DNA of 16,832 nucleotides, from assembly GCA_001304425.1 (NCBI GenBank), contig LJTS01000010.1, forward strand, positions 1-16,832. Direction: 5' to 3'. The notes beneath the pieces were generated by a model. That model was given only the letters and a program-made list of their open reading frames with translations, was not told the DNA's origin and made no database searches. This document shows, piece after piece, positions 1-7,382 of the stretch; position 1 is the first letter of the stretch, and each line of letters begins with the position of its first letter. This stretch comes from Betaproteobacteria bacterium SG8_40 (GTDB taxonomy: Bacteria > Pseudomonadota > Gammaproteobacteria > Burkholderiales > Eutrophovitaceae). Position numbers and translations under genes: made by a program.

Positions 1-2
1 CC

Positions 3-158
3 GTCGGCTTTTATCAGCAACTCGGCAACTGGGGCGGCGACATCGCGATCGACCCGCAACACTACGAGACCGCGCTCGATGTTTTTGCGCATTCCGGACT
101 GATCTCTAAACGACACGCTTACCGGGACGTGATCGTCGCGCCGCCACGAACGGAGTAA
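3..158 (+). CDS. C-terminal end of a probable ABC transporter substrate-binding protein (partial)
   Basis: Only the last 51 codons are present; the gene begins before the window and the first whole codon is at base 3. The frame is open to the TAA at 156-158. The tail contains IAIDPQHYETALDVF and then AHSGLISK, a pattern that resembles the C-terminal helices of NMT1/THI5-like (SsuA/ThiY-type) periplasmic binding proteins, where a DPxxY...D...GLI segment follows the second lobe. If so, it would deliver an organic substrate to an ABC importer whose other parts lie to the left. Too little is visible to name a substrate, and the family call is an inference from a short stretch. It converges on the luxR-type gene with a gap of 49 bases. 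Confidence 0.5.
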   Translation, partial: VGFYQQLGNWGGDIAIDPQHYETALDVFAHSGLISKRHAYRDVIVAPPRTE

Positions 159-207
159 CGAATCCTTCAAAAAGGTCCCGCAATGACGCATCAAGACGGC
201 GCGGGGC

Positions 208-708
208 CTACAGCAGGTCCTCGATGAACCACGCGGCAAAAGCGTGCCGGCCGGGAACGCCTGCTTTGCGGTAGATCGCGCTCGCCTGCTGGCGGACCGT
301 TTTCTCGTGCGTCTCGCGCAGCGCTGCAATCTCCTTGATGCTCAGGCCCTTGATCAGCATCACGCCAACCTCCCGCTCGCTCGGACTGAGTTCCCAGTCG
401 CGAAATTGCGCATCGACCGCTGCGCTGAGGCGCTGCCTGGCGCCCTCGACCAGCGGATTGACCGCCGTTGCGACGGCACGAGGCTGCGCCAGCTCCTGCT
501 TCAGGCGTTCCAGCAGCCTCTGTTTCTGACGAAGACCCCACAACATCCGCAGCATCAAGGAAGCCGCCAAGGTCATCAGAACCACTTCCTGCATCACATG
601 CCGCATCGGCGCACCATGGCTCAGGTCACTGACGATGTCACCGGCGCTCGCCAGCACCACCGCAGCGGTCAACAGAAAAATGAGTTTGTCCGAAGTTGAA
701 AGTCCCAT
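208..708 (-). CDS. Membrane-anchored LuxR-type transcriptional regulator
   Basis: A 166-residue protein read from the ATG at 706-708, where homology-like sequence begins (MGLSTSDK); upstream in-frame codons look non-coding. Two hydrophobic segments lie at about residues 7-25 and 37-57, followed by a basic, helical linker (about 58-75). A LuxR/GerE helix-turn-helix fills the C-terminus (about 107-166), with the hallmarks LSPSEREV, GLSIKEIA and ETHEKTVRQQASAIYRK. There is no receiver domain or autoinducer-binding domain, so it looks like a one-component regulator tethered to the membrane that senses something in or near the bilayer. It is divergent from the cytochrome b561 gene with a 95-base shared gap, so that gene is a plausible target (inference). 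The domain call is secure; the signal is unknown. Confidence 0.82.
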   Translation of the reverse strand: MGLSTSDKLIFLLTAAVVLASAGDIVSDLSHGAPMRHVMQEVVLMTLAASLMLRMLWGLRQKQRLLERLKQELAQPRAVATAVNPLVEGARQRLSAAVDAQFRDWELSPSEREVGVMLIKGLSIKEIAALRETHEKTVRQQASAIYRKAGVPGRHAFAAWFIEDLL

Positions 709-732
709 GAGGCATATGTCCCAAATCGGTCG

Positions 733-778
733 GATGCCCGATGCATGCGGATGATTCTGAAAGCATTGTACGGGCATC
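733..778. promoter_or_regulatory. Inverted repeat in the divergent luxR-type / cytochrome b561 promoter gap
   Basis: GATGCCCG at 733-740 is matched by its exact reverse complement CGGGCATC at 771-778, with 30 bases between the arms. It sits inside the 95-base gap between two divergent starts. The spacing would suit a dimeric or looping regulator such as the adjacent LuxR-type protein, but no promoter boxes are clear here and an 8-base repeat could be chance. Confidence 0.3.
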
Positions 779-803
779 GTCTTCACCGAGCGAGGCAACA
801 AAC

Positions 804-1508
804 ATGCGTAGCGATACCATCAAGGTCTGGGACCCATTCATCCGCATCTTCCACTGGAGCCTGCTCGGACTGTTCACTCTCAGCTACTTCACCGGCGAAA
901 CCGAGGGGCCGGTGCACGCCTGGTCGGGGTACGCGATTCTCGTCCTCATCGCCCTGCGCGTCATCTGGGGCTTTGTCGGAACCAGGCATGCGCGCTTCAG
1001 TGATTTCGTGCGCTCTCCCGCCGAAGTCTTTCGCTATCTGAAGGGCGAACTCAGCGGCAACGCGCCGCGTACGCTGGGCCACAACCCGGCCGGCGGATGG
1101 ATGGTTCTGCTGCTACTGGTCAGCATCCTTGCAACCGGCGCCAGTGGCGTGATTGTGCTTGGCCTCGAAGGCGGAGGACCGATGGCGGGCCGTATCGCGC
1201 CGGATGGATGGATCGTAAGCGTCGGAAACACTTTTGGGGAAGCCGAAAACCACGCGGACGGGACCGGGCACGCAGACGATGATGACGAGCACGAGGGTGA
1301 GCGCAAATCCGAGCCTACGGATGCAATGGCGCAAGCAAACCAACCGCATGAAGCGTCCGAAGATGCCTGGGAAGAAATTCATGAGTTTCTCGCCAATCTC
1401 ACCGTCCTGCTGGTAGTGCTGCACATCGCGGGCGTGATCCTCTCCAGCTTCGCGCACCGGGAGAACCTTGTGCGCGCCATGTTTAGCGGGAAGAAGCGCG
1501 CGCCTTGA
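804..1508 (+). CDS. Cytochrome b561-family membrane protein with an acidic, His-rich loop
   Basis: A 234-residue protein. The ATG at 804 is chosen because GAGCGAGG (788-795) lies 8 bases upstream and the family's N-terminus (KVWDPFIRIFHW) begins there. It has four predicted transmembrane helices, with likely haem ligands H17 (FHWSL), H38 (VHAWSGY), H207 (VVLHIAG) and perhaps H218. This fits the bacterial b561/Ni-Fe-hydrogenase cytochrome b group, which moves electrons between quinol and a periplasmic or membrane partner. Between helices 3 and 4 (about 141-193) is a hydrophilic insert full of Asp, Glu and His (for example GHADDDDEHEGE), longer than the short loop usual in the family. No partner hydrogenase or dehydrogenase gene is adjacent. 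The neighbour is a divergent membrane LuxR-type regulator. The family is confident; the electron partner is unknown. Confidence 0.85.
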   Translation: MRSDTIKVWDPFIRIFHWSLLGLFTLSYFTGETEGPVHAWSGYAILVLIALRVIWGFVGTRHARFSDFVRSPAEVFRYLKGELSGNAPRTLGHNPAGGWMVLLLLVSILATGASGVIVLGLEGGGPMAGRIAPDGWIVSVGNTFGEAENHADGTGHADDDDEHEGERKSEPTDAMAQANQPHEASEDAWEEIHEFLANLTVLLVVLHIAGVILSSFAHRENLVRAMFSGKKRAP

Positions 1509-1732
1509 TACAGCTGATTCCGGAGGCCCGGCAAGGCTGTCGGCGCAACCGGCAATCGCGACAGCCTCGTGTCCGGGACCGAAGTGCCACTCAGGATCAT
1601 GGTCTTTCAACTTTCAAGTGTCTGGACTAAAACCTGGATCCGCCCCGGACATCGCCAGACGAGACGTCCGGAGAGCACGACGGGGAAACACGCAGCTCCA
1701 CCAGAAACCCGGCCCATCGCGAGCCGACGGCA

Positions 1733-1792
1733 AATGTAGCAAAGTTACCCTGAGTTAGTGTTTTTCCTTAACTTGGAATAAACTTCCTATAC
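1733..1792 (+). promoter_or_regulatory. AT-rich probable promoter region of the AAA ATPase gene
   Basis: The last 60 bases of the 284-base gap after the cytochrome gene are clearly AT-richer than the surroundings and lead straight to the ATG at 1793. Candidate -10 boxes are AATAAA-like (1777-1782) and TATACA (1788-1793), the latter overlapping the start. No good Shine-Dalgarno is visible, so a leaderless or weakly initiated message is possible. An in-frame TAA at 1769-1771 rules out a start further upstream. The rest of 1509-1732 holds nothing I can recognise. Confidence 0.3.
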
Positions 1793-2977
1793 ATGGACCC
1801 GAGAACGAACCCCTACGCCCCCGGCGCGGGCACCCAGCCGCCGGAACTGGCGGGGCGCGACGAGATCATCGAGAGGGCCGCCATCGCGCTCGACCGTTTT
1901 CGTAACGGCCTGGCTGCGCGCAGCCTGTTGCTGGTCGGGTTGCGCGGTGTCGGAAAAACCGTGCTGCTAACCCGCATCGCCCAGGAATCAGAGGCACGGG
2001 GATTCGTCGTTGTCAGCATGGAGGCACCGGAAAAGCGTTCGCTCCCGGCGCTGCTCATTCCGCACCTGCGCTCCGCGTTGTTGAAACTGGACCGCGTCGC
2101 CGCGGCCGGCAACCTCGCCCAGCAAGCGCTGAAAGTGCTCGGCGGTTTCGTAAATGCCATGAAAGTGAAGTACCGCGACGTAGAGTTCGGCATCGACCTG
2201 GGCACAACGCCCGGCGTCGCCGACTCCGGCGATCTGGAACACGATCTCATCGAGCTCTTCCTCGAGGTCGGCAAGGCGGCAAAGGAAAAACACACCGCCG
2301 TCGTTTTCTTTATCGATGAGTTGCAGTACGTGGCCGAGGACGAATTCGCGTCGCTGATTACCGCGCTGCACCGGTGCGCGCAAGCGGCGTTGCCCATCGT
2401 TCTCATCGGCGCCGGGCTTCCGCAACTGGTGGGGCGTGCCGGGCGCGCCAAGTCATATGCCGAACGGATGTTCGAGTTCCCGGAGATCGGCCCGCTCGCC
2501 GACGCGGACGCGCGCAAGGCACTGGTCGCACCGGCACGTGAGCGCAACGTGCGCTATGAAGACGGGGCACTGCAGGAGATTCTCTCGCAAACGCAGGCCT
2601 ATCCGTATTTCCTGCAGGAGTGGGGAAAACACTGCTGGCACTGCGCCAGACAGTCCCCGATCACCCGCGAGGACGCGGTGTCCGCGACCGAACTGGCCAT
2701 CGCGGAACTGGATGCGAGTTTCTTCCGGGTGCGCTTTGACAGACTGACGCCGGTGGAAAGGAAATACCTGCGTGCGATGGCGGAGTTGCCCCCCGAAACA
2801 CGCAGGTCGGGGGACATCGCGCATATTCTCGGCAAGGAAGTACAGTCGGTCGCGCCGACGCGCGCGACGCTGATCGGCAAGGGTATGATCTACAGCCCCT
2901 CGCATGGCGACAACAGCTTTACCGTTCCGCTGTTCGATGGTTACCTGAAACGCGTCATGCCGGTTTTGCCGGAATAG
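1793..2977 (+). CDS. Orc1/Cdc6-like AAA ATPase with C-terminal winged helix
   Basis: A 394-residue cytosolic protein. Walker A is GLRGVGKT (49-56) and Walker B is VVFFIDE (170-176). A sensor-1-like strand is seen at PIVLIGAG (201-208) and a sensor-2/lid region around YPYFLQEWG (270-278). The C-terminal part (about 318-390) looks like a winged helix, with TPVERKYLRAMAEL and RATLIGKGMIYSP. This is the architecture of the widespread bacterial 'ATP-binding protein' family related to archaeal Orc1/Cdc6 and PF13191-type ATPases. ATP binding and hydrolysis are well supported; the biological role of this family is not established and DNA binding is inferred from the winged helix. It precedes yaeQ on the same strand by 80 bases, so co-transcription is possible. 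The start lacks a clear ribosome binding site. Confidence 0.82.
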   Translation: MDPRTNPYAPGAGTQPPELAGRDEIIERAAIALDRFRNGLAARSLLLVGLRGVGKTVLLTRIAQESEARGFVVVSMEAPEKRSLPALLIPHLRSALLKLDRVAAAGNLAQQALKVLGGFVNAMKVKYRDVEFGIDLGTTPGVADSGDLEHDLIELFLEVGKAAKEKHTAVVFFIDELQYVAEDEFASLITALHRCAQAALPIVLIGAGLPQLVGRAGRAKSYAERMFEFPEIGPLADADARKALVAPARERNVRYEDGALQEILSQTQAYPYFLQEWGKHCWHCARQSPITREDAVSATELAIAELDASFFRVRFDRLTPVERKYLRAMAELPPETRRSGDIAHILGKEVQSVAPTRATLIGKGMIYSPSHGDNSFTVPLFDGYLKRVMPVLPE

Positions 2978-3057
2978 TCCACGATCGGCGTGCCGGCGCG
3001 CCGGGCATGGCGCACCCGGCACCCTTGCAATTTCAACCAACCCCCCATCACCGACAC

Positions 3058-3606
3058 ATGGCCCTCAAGGCAACCATCTGCAAGGCGGAGATTCATGTCG
3101 CCGACATGGACCGCGGCTACTACGGCAATCACGCGCTCACGCTCGCCCGTCATCCGTCAGAGACTGAAGAGCGCATGATGGTCCGGCTGCTGGCATTCGC
3201 GCTGAACGCCGATGAGGCGATGACGTTCGGGGCAGGATTGAGCACTGACGACGAGCCGGATCTGTGGCACAAGGACCTGACCGGCAACATACAGCTGTGG
3301 ATCGACGTCGGCCTGCCAGACGAGAAGCGCATCCGCAAAGCCTGCGGCCGCGCCGACAAGGTGATCGTCTACAGTTACGGTGGCCGGGCCGCGCAACTGT
3401 GGTGGCAACAGAATGAGGACTCGCTGGCGCGCCTGAACAAACTCACGGTTCTCGACCTGCCGCAGCCCGATACCCGTGCGCTCGCCGCATTGGCCGCACG
3501 CAACATGGCTTTGCAGATAACCGTTCAGGATGGCCACGTATGGGTATCCAATGCCAGCGATGCGGTGCAACTTGCGCCGGAAACGAGACTCGACGCCGAT
3601 GCCTGA
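3058..3606 (+). CDS. yaeQ: YaeQ family protein (PD-(D/E)XK nuclease-fold)
   Basis: A 182-residue protein starting at the ATG at 3058 (MALKATICKAEI), almost the length of E. coli YaeQ (181). The 17 in-frame residues before it are proline/histidine-rich and unlike the family. Recognisable family segments are ETEERMMVRLLAFAL, DEPDLWHKD, and IQLWIDVGLPDEKRIRKACG, followed by KVIVYSYG. The YaeQ fold is a compact variant of the PD-(D/E)XK nuclease fold; Asp and Glu/Lys residues in the DVGLPDEKRIRK segment fit an active-site-like arrangement, but no nuclease activity is firmly established for the family. YaeQ was historically linked to suppression of rfaH-type loss. It has no obvious ribosome binding site and probably depends on transcription from the ATPase gene upstream. 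Confidence 0.9.
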   Translation: MALKATICKAEIHVADMDRGYYGNHALTLARHPSETEERMMVRLLAFALNADEAMTFGAGLSTDDEPDLWHKDLTGNIQLWIDVGLPDEKRIRKACGRADKVIVYSYGGRAAQLWWQQNEDSLARLNKLTVLDLPQPDTRALAALAARNMALQITVQDGHVWVSNASDAVQLAPETRLDADA

Positions 3607-3883
3607 TCGCGTTTTGCCGGAGCAGGACCGCGCAAGCTCTCTTCATTCAATACCCTGTCGTATTTGCCCCGGAACCATGTCCGGAGCGAACCCGGGCCAT
3701 CCAATCAACCCGGCCTCGTCATCACTGGTGTACTCGCGTACACTATTTGGCGCCGATTCGCGATAGTTCGGACTTGCTGACGCGACCGTTGGTGCGCTCA
3801 ACCCGAGCCGTGGTGAAACCACCGAGAGGCGCATTGCCGCTTCCACAACCTTCGAATATGACTTGTTGAAAGGGGTGACTCCC

Positions 3884-6289
3884 ATGACGTTTGTTCGTTT
3901 TCTCGCAGCCTCGTTACTCGGACTTGCCCTCGCTGCCTGCGACACGGAACCCGAAACAAGCAAGGACTCCGCGGCGCCCGAGCCCGCTGCCGAGAAGTAC
4001 GGGGTACAAGTGGTCGACGGCGTGAAGATCAAGAAGATCGAAGGCTTTGGCGGCGTCATCGCCGAACGCTACGAGGACTCGAAGGAGTGGTGGCCCGAAT
4101 ACGCCGCACCCGGGAAGGACGCACCGAACGTCATTATCTTCTTGCTAGACGATGTGGGCTTTGCCCAGGTCGGCAGTTTCGGCGGACTGATCGAAACGCC
4201 CAACATCGATGCGCTGGCGGCGAATGGTCTGCGCTTCAACAATTTCCACACCACGGCGCTGTGTTCGCCAAGCCGCGCTTCGCTGATGGCTGGGCGCAAT
4301 CCGCACTCGATAGGGCTGGGTAGCCATGCGCTGACCGCAATGGGCTTTCCCGGTTACAACGCGGTGATGCCGGACTCCGCGAAGTCCGTGGCGAATTACC
4401 TGGCCGAAGCCGGATACATCAACTACGCACTCGGCAAATGGGATCACACACCGTTGTACGAAGTCTCACAGGTGGGACCGTTCGATCGCTGGCCCAGCGG
4501 CGAAGGTTTCCAGCACGCCTATACCTTCATGGCCGCCGACGTACACCAGTTCGTGCCGGTGATGTGGAACGACCATACGCCGGAGCCGTATCGCAAGTCC
4601 GTGCATCTTGACAAGGACCTGGCCGACCGGGCGATCGACTGGATCACCGGGCACAAGTCAATAAAACCCGATTTGCCGTTCATGATGCTGTGGGCGTCGG
4701 GCTCGATGCATTCACCGCACCACGCGCCCGACAGCCACATCAACAAGTACAAGGGCAAGTTCGACATGGGTTGGGACAAGGCCCGCGAGCAGATCGTCGC
4801 GCGCCAGAAAGAACTCGGCATCATCCCTGCCAACACGGAATTGACAGAACGCATCGACGCGATTCCCGCGTGGGACTCGTTGCCCGAGAAAGAGAAGAAA
4901 CTTTACGCGCGGCAGATGGAAGTGTTCGCTGCCCAGATGGAGTGGGTTGACCTCCAGATCGGCCGTGTCGTCAACGAACTCAAGCGTATCGGTGAACTGG
5001 ACAACACGCTGATCTTCGTCACCGCCGACAACGGTGCCAGCGGCGAAGGCGGACTCGCCGGCACGTTCAATGAAACCTACGTCCTGAACGGCCTGCAGAC
5101 GCCGCTCGACGCGAACCTGCGTGCACTCGAAGACTGGGGCCGGGCGAACACGTATCCGCATTACCACGCCGGCTGGGCAATGGCCGGCAATACGCCTTTC
5201 CGCTACTTCAAGCAGTCCGAGCACCGCGGCGGCCAGCATGATCACCTCGTCGTTCACTGGCCAAACGGCATCCAGGCCAAGGGCGAGATCCGCAGTCAGT
5301 ATCACCACATCAGCGACATCGCGCCGACGATACTCGAAGCTGCCGGCGTCGCGGTTCCCGAGGAGTACAACGGCGTGAAGCAGCAGCCAATGGACGGGGT
5401 GTCGATGAAATATGCCTTTGACAACCCGGATGCGCCCAATGCCAAGCAACGCCAGTACTACGAAATGTTCGGCAACCGCGCCATCTGGGCCGACGGCTGG
5501 AAAGCAGTGACGCTACATGCCAACCGCATGCCGTGGGACCTTGCCGTCACGCTGCCGTTCGACCAGGACGAGTGGGAGCTCTATCACGTCGCAGAGGATT
5601 TTTCCGAGTCGCGTAACCTGGCGAAAGAAAACCCGGAGAAACTGGCCGAGTTGGTCGCGGTATTCGATGAGGAAGCGTGGAAGTACAACGTCTATCCGCT
5701 CTACGACGACATGATCGCGCGCCTCGGCAGCCAACAGGACAGGCTTTTCGGCGACCAGAAGGAATTCGTCTATTTCGCGCCGGGGGCAGTGCGCATCGCC
5801 GAGAAATCGTCCGCTCCGGTCAAGAACCGCGCCCACACAATCGAAACACGTCTGGAACGCGCAGGCGGCGAGTCAGGTGTCATCGTCGCGGTCGGGGGGA
5901 TGACGGGCGGATTCTCGATGTTCGTCAAGAACGAACGCGTGTACTACGACTACAACTACCTCGACGGCGTGCATTACATCCTCGAATCCAAACCGCTGGA
6001 CAGGGGCCCCGTCGACATCAAGTTCAACTTCATCAAGACCAGGGAATTCGGCGGCAAGGGCGAGTTGTACATCAACGGGCAGAAGGTGGACGAAACCGAG
6101 ATGCCGCTCATGCATATCAGCACGTACTCTCTTGCCGAGACTTTCGATGTAGGCCGGGACACCGGCACCCAGGTGTCGAAGATGTACGCGGATCCATATG
6201 CGTACAACGGCAAACTCGATCGCGTGATCATTACGGTCTCGGACGAAAACACGGTGCCGCCGCGCTCTCTGCCGCGTAACGCGTATTGA
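3884..6289 (+). CDS. Lipoprotein sulfatase (arylsulfatase, formylglycine type) with C-terminal beta-sandwich
   Basis: An 801-residue protein. The ATG at 3884 follows AAAGGGG (3869-3875) by 8 bases and opens a lipoprotein signal peptide with lipobox LAAC (Cys19), so the enzyme is likely anchored in the cell envelope. The sulfatase domain runs from about 80 to 600: metal ligands D89/D90 (LLDDVG), CSPSR at 127-131 with Cys127 the residue converted to formylglycine, K185 in GKWDH, H276 in SMHSPHHAP, D382/N383 in TADNGAS, and K443 in RYFKQSEH. From about 640 to 795 is a LamG-like beta-sandwich (GGFSMFVKNERVYYDYNY, GELYINGQKV). It hydrolyses sulfate esters; the substrate is unknown. The usual GKWHL motif reads GKWDH here, which is odd. 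No formylglycine-generating enzyme is in the window, so maturation must come from elsewhere. Confidence 0.92.
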   Translation: MTFVRFLAASLLGLALAACDTEPETSKDSAAPEPAAEKYGVQVVDGVKIKKIEGFGGVIAERYEDSKEWWPEYAAPGKDAPNVIIFLLDDVGFAQVGSFGGLIETPNIDALAANGLRFNNFHTTALCSPSRASLMAGRNPHSIGLGSHALTAMGFPGYNAVMPDSAKSVANYLAEAGYINYALGKWDHTPLYEVSQVGPFDRWPSGEGFQHAYTFMAADVHQFVPVMWNDHTPEPYRKSVHLDKDLADRAIDWITGHKSIKPDLPFMMLWASGSMHSPHHAPDSHINKYKGKFDMGWDKAREQIVARQKELGIIPANTELTERIDAIPAWDSLPEKEKKLYARQMEVFAAQMEWVDLQIGRVVNELKRIGELDNTLIFVTADNGASGEGGLAGTFNETYVLNGLQTPLDANLRALEDWGRANTYPHYHAGWAMAGNTPFRYFKQSEHRGGQHDHLVVHWPNGIQAKGEIRSQYHHISDIAPTILEAAGVAVPEEYNGVKQQPMDGVSMKYAFDNPDAPNAKQRQYYEMFGNRAIWADGWKAVTLHANRMPWDLAVTLPFDQDEWELYHVAEDFSESRNLAKENPEKLAELVAVFDEEAWKYNVYPLYDDMIARLGSQQDRLFGDQKEFVYFAPGAVRIAEKSSAPVKNRAHTIETRLERAGGESGVIVAVGGMTGGFSMFVKNERVYYDYNYLDGVHYILESKPLDRGPVDIKFNFIKTREFGGKGELYINGQKVDETEMPLMHISTYSLAETFDVGRDTGTQVSKMYADPYAYNGKLDRVIITVSDENTVPPRSLPRNAY

Positions 6290-6295
6290 TGTTAG

Positions 6296-6398
6296 GGCTG
6301 CGCGGCATTCAACGACCGAATGCCGGGCAGCCGCAGAAGTCGATGTCGTTGCCCCCGACTCTTTCGCGCCGGGGGCAATCGCTGCTGCCAACAGCGAT
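6296..6398. repeat. Three tandem hairpins after the sulfatase gene
   Basis: Three inverted repeats lie side by side within 110 bases of the sulfatase stop. The first pairs GGCTG plus CGGCATTC (6296-6300, 6303-6310) with GAATGCCG plus CAGCC (6318-6325, 6328-6332). The second is TTGCCCCCG (6349-6357) with CGGGGGCAA (6370-6378), perfect over 9 bases. The third is ATCGCTG (6378-6384) with CAGCGAT (6392-6398). None has a T-tract, so they may be a Rho-independent-like block without U-run, an mRNA 3' stabiliser or attenuation between the sulfatase and the next gene. The rest of the 286-base gap (6399-6575) holds nothing clear apart from the ribosome binding site of the next gene. Confidence 0.5.
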
Positions 6399-6575
6399 TA
6401 CGCCCGATCAACAACGCGGACAGGTGCGCCAGCCGTGTTGCGCTGTCAGGATGAACGGAACAAAACCCCGGGACTGGAATCGAACCTGATCCATGCCCTG
6501 CACTGGGTTGCCGAGTGATCGGCCATCGGGTTAGTTGCAGTTATGCCATTCGTTGCAATTGTCTGGAGACTTGCC

Positions 6576-7316
6576 ATGAACAACAAGCGCATTCATCAAC
6601 AGCACCGTCGCCGCTTTCTCGGAATCACGGGCGTTGCTGCGGCAACCGTGGTGCTCAACGGTCTACCGCTCGCAGCACGCGCGGCATCCAGGAGAATGAA
6701 GATCGGCATCGTCGGTTCCGGCAAGGTCGGCACTGCCATCGGCAGCAGCTGGGTCAGGGCAGGCCACACGGTCATGTTTTCCTCGCGCAGCATTGATCAC
6801 GATGAGGCGCTCGCCGCGCGTCTCGGGGACAATGCACTGGCCGGCACGCCGAGACAGGCAGCCGAGTTTGGCGAAGTCGTCATGATCTCGGTGCCGTACC
6901 ACGCGCTTCCCGACGTTCGCAAGGATCTCGGGGACCTGATCGAGGGCAAGGTGGTGATCGATACCTGCAATCCGTTCGTGTGGCGCGATGGAGAGCTTGC
7001 GACGTGGGCGCGCGAGAAGGGTGCCGGCCTCGCATCGCTGGAACTGCTCCCGGGCGCGCGTATCGTCCGCGCCTTCAACGCCATCGGCTATGTGAATATG
7101 GGCAATGCATACCAGCAACCAGGCCGTATCGGCATGCCGATCGCGAGCGATGACGCAGACGCCATCGCGATTGCATTGCCGCTGATACGCGACGTCGGCT
7201 ACGAGCCGGTCATGATTGGCGGGATGGAAATGGGGAAGTACCTGATGCCCGGTACACCTCTCGCCGGCGAGCACACACCGAAAGAGGTCCGCGAAATCGC
7301 CGCGACGCTAAAGTAG
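6576..7316 (+). CDS. Tat-signal NADP/F420-type oxidoreductase (Rossmann protein)
   Basis: A 246-residue protein. The ATG at 6576 follows GGAG (6565-6568) by 7 bases. The N-terminus has a twin-arginine-type signal, RRRFLGI at 11-17, then a hydrophobic stretch and a possible cleavage site near ARA-A (about 35-37). The mature part opens with the nucleotide-binding loop MKIGIVGSGKVG (41-52), and further family segments are VIDTCNPF and GARIVRAFNAIGY. This matches the 'NADP oxidoreductase, coenzyme F420-dependent' group, which in bacteria without F420 are generic NAD(P)-binding reductases of unknown substrate. A Tat signal on such a fold is notable: it would export a folded, cofactor-loaded protein. 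It follows the sulfatase on the same strand but with 286 bases and hairpins between, so co-regulation is uncertain. Confidence 0.82.
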   Translation: MNNKRIHQQHRRRFLGITGVAAATVVLNGLPLAARAASRRMKIGIVGSGKVGTAIGSSWVRAGHTVMFSSRSIDHDEALAARLGDNALAGTPRQAAEFGEVVMISVPYHALPDVRKDLGDLIEGKVVIDTCNPFVWRDGELATWAREKGAGLASLELLPGARIVRAFNAIGYVNMGNAYQQPGRIGMPIASDDADAIAIALPLIRDVGYEPVMIGGMEMGKYLMPGTPLAGEHTPKEVREIAATLK

Positions 7317-7382
7317 GCGTTGCCGTGCCGCGGCCTGACATGCACAGCGGCGCCGGAATCGACCGGCAGGCCGGCGCGGACT

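Noticed and set aside
1468..1758. 96-codon open frame after the cytochrome gene
   Set aside because: It overlaps the cytochrome end out of frame, has no ribosome binding site and no recognisable composition of a real protein.
4712..5449. Long open frame antisense to the sulfatase gene
   Set aside because: It lies entirely within a strongly supported sulfatase domain, and its product is a low-complexity shadow translation without any domain.
6476..6486. GGAATCGAACC, the reverse complement of a classic tRNA T-arm (GGTTCGATTCC) on the minus strand
   Set aside because: The flanking bases give a poor T-stem (mismatches at two of five pairs) and no acceptor, D or anticodon arm is found at the right distance, so a tRNA or integrase attachment relic is not supported.
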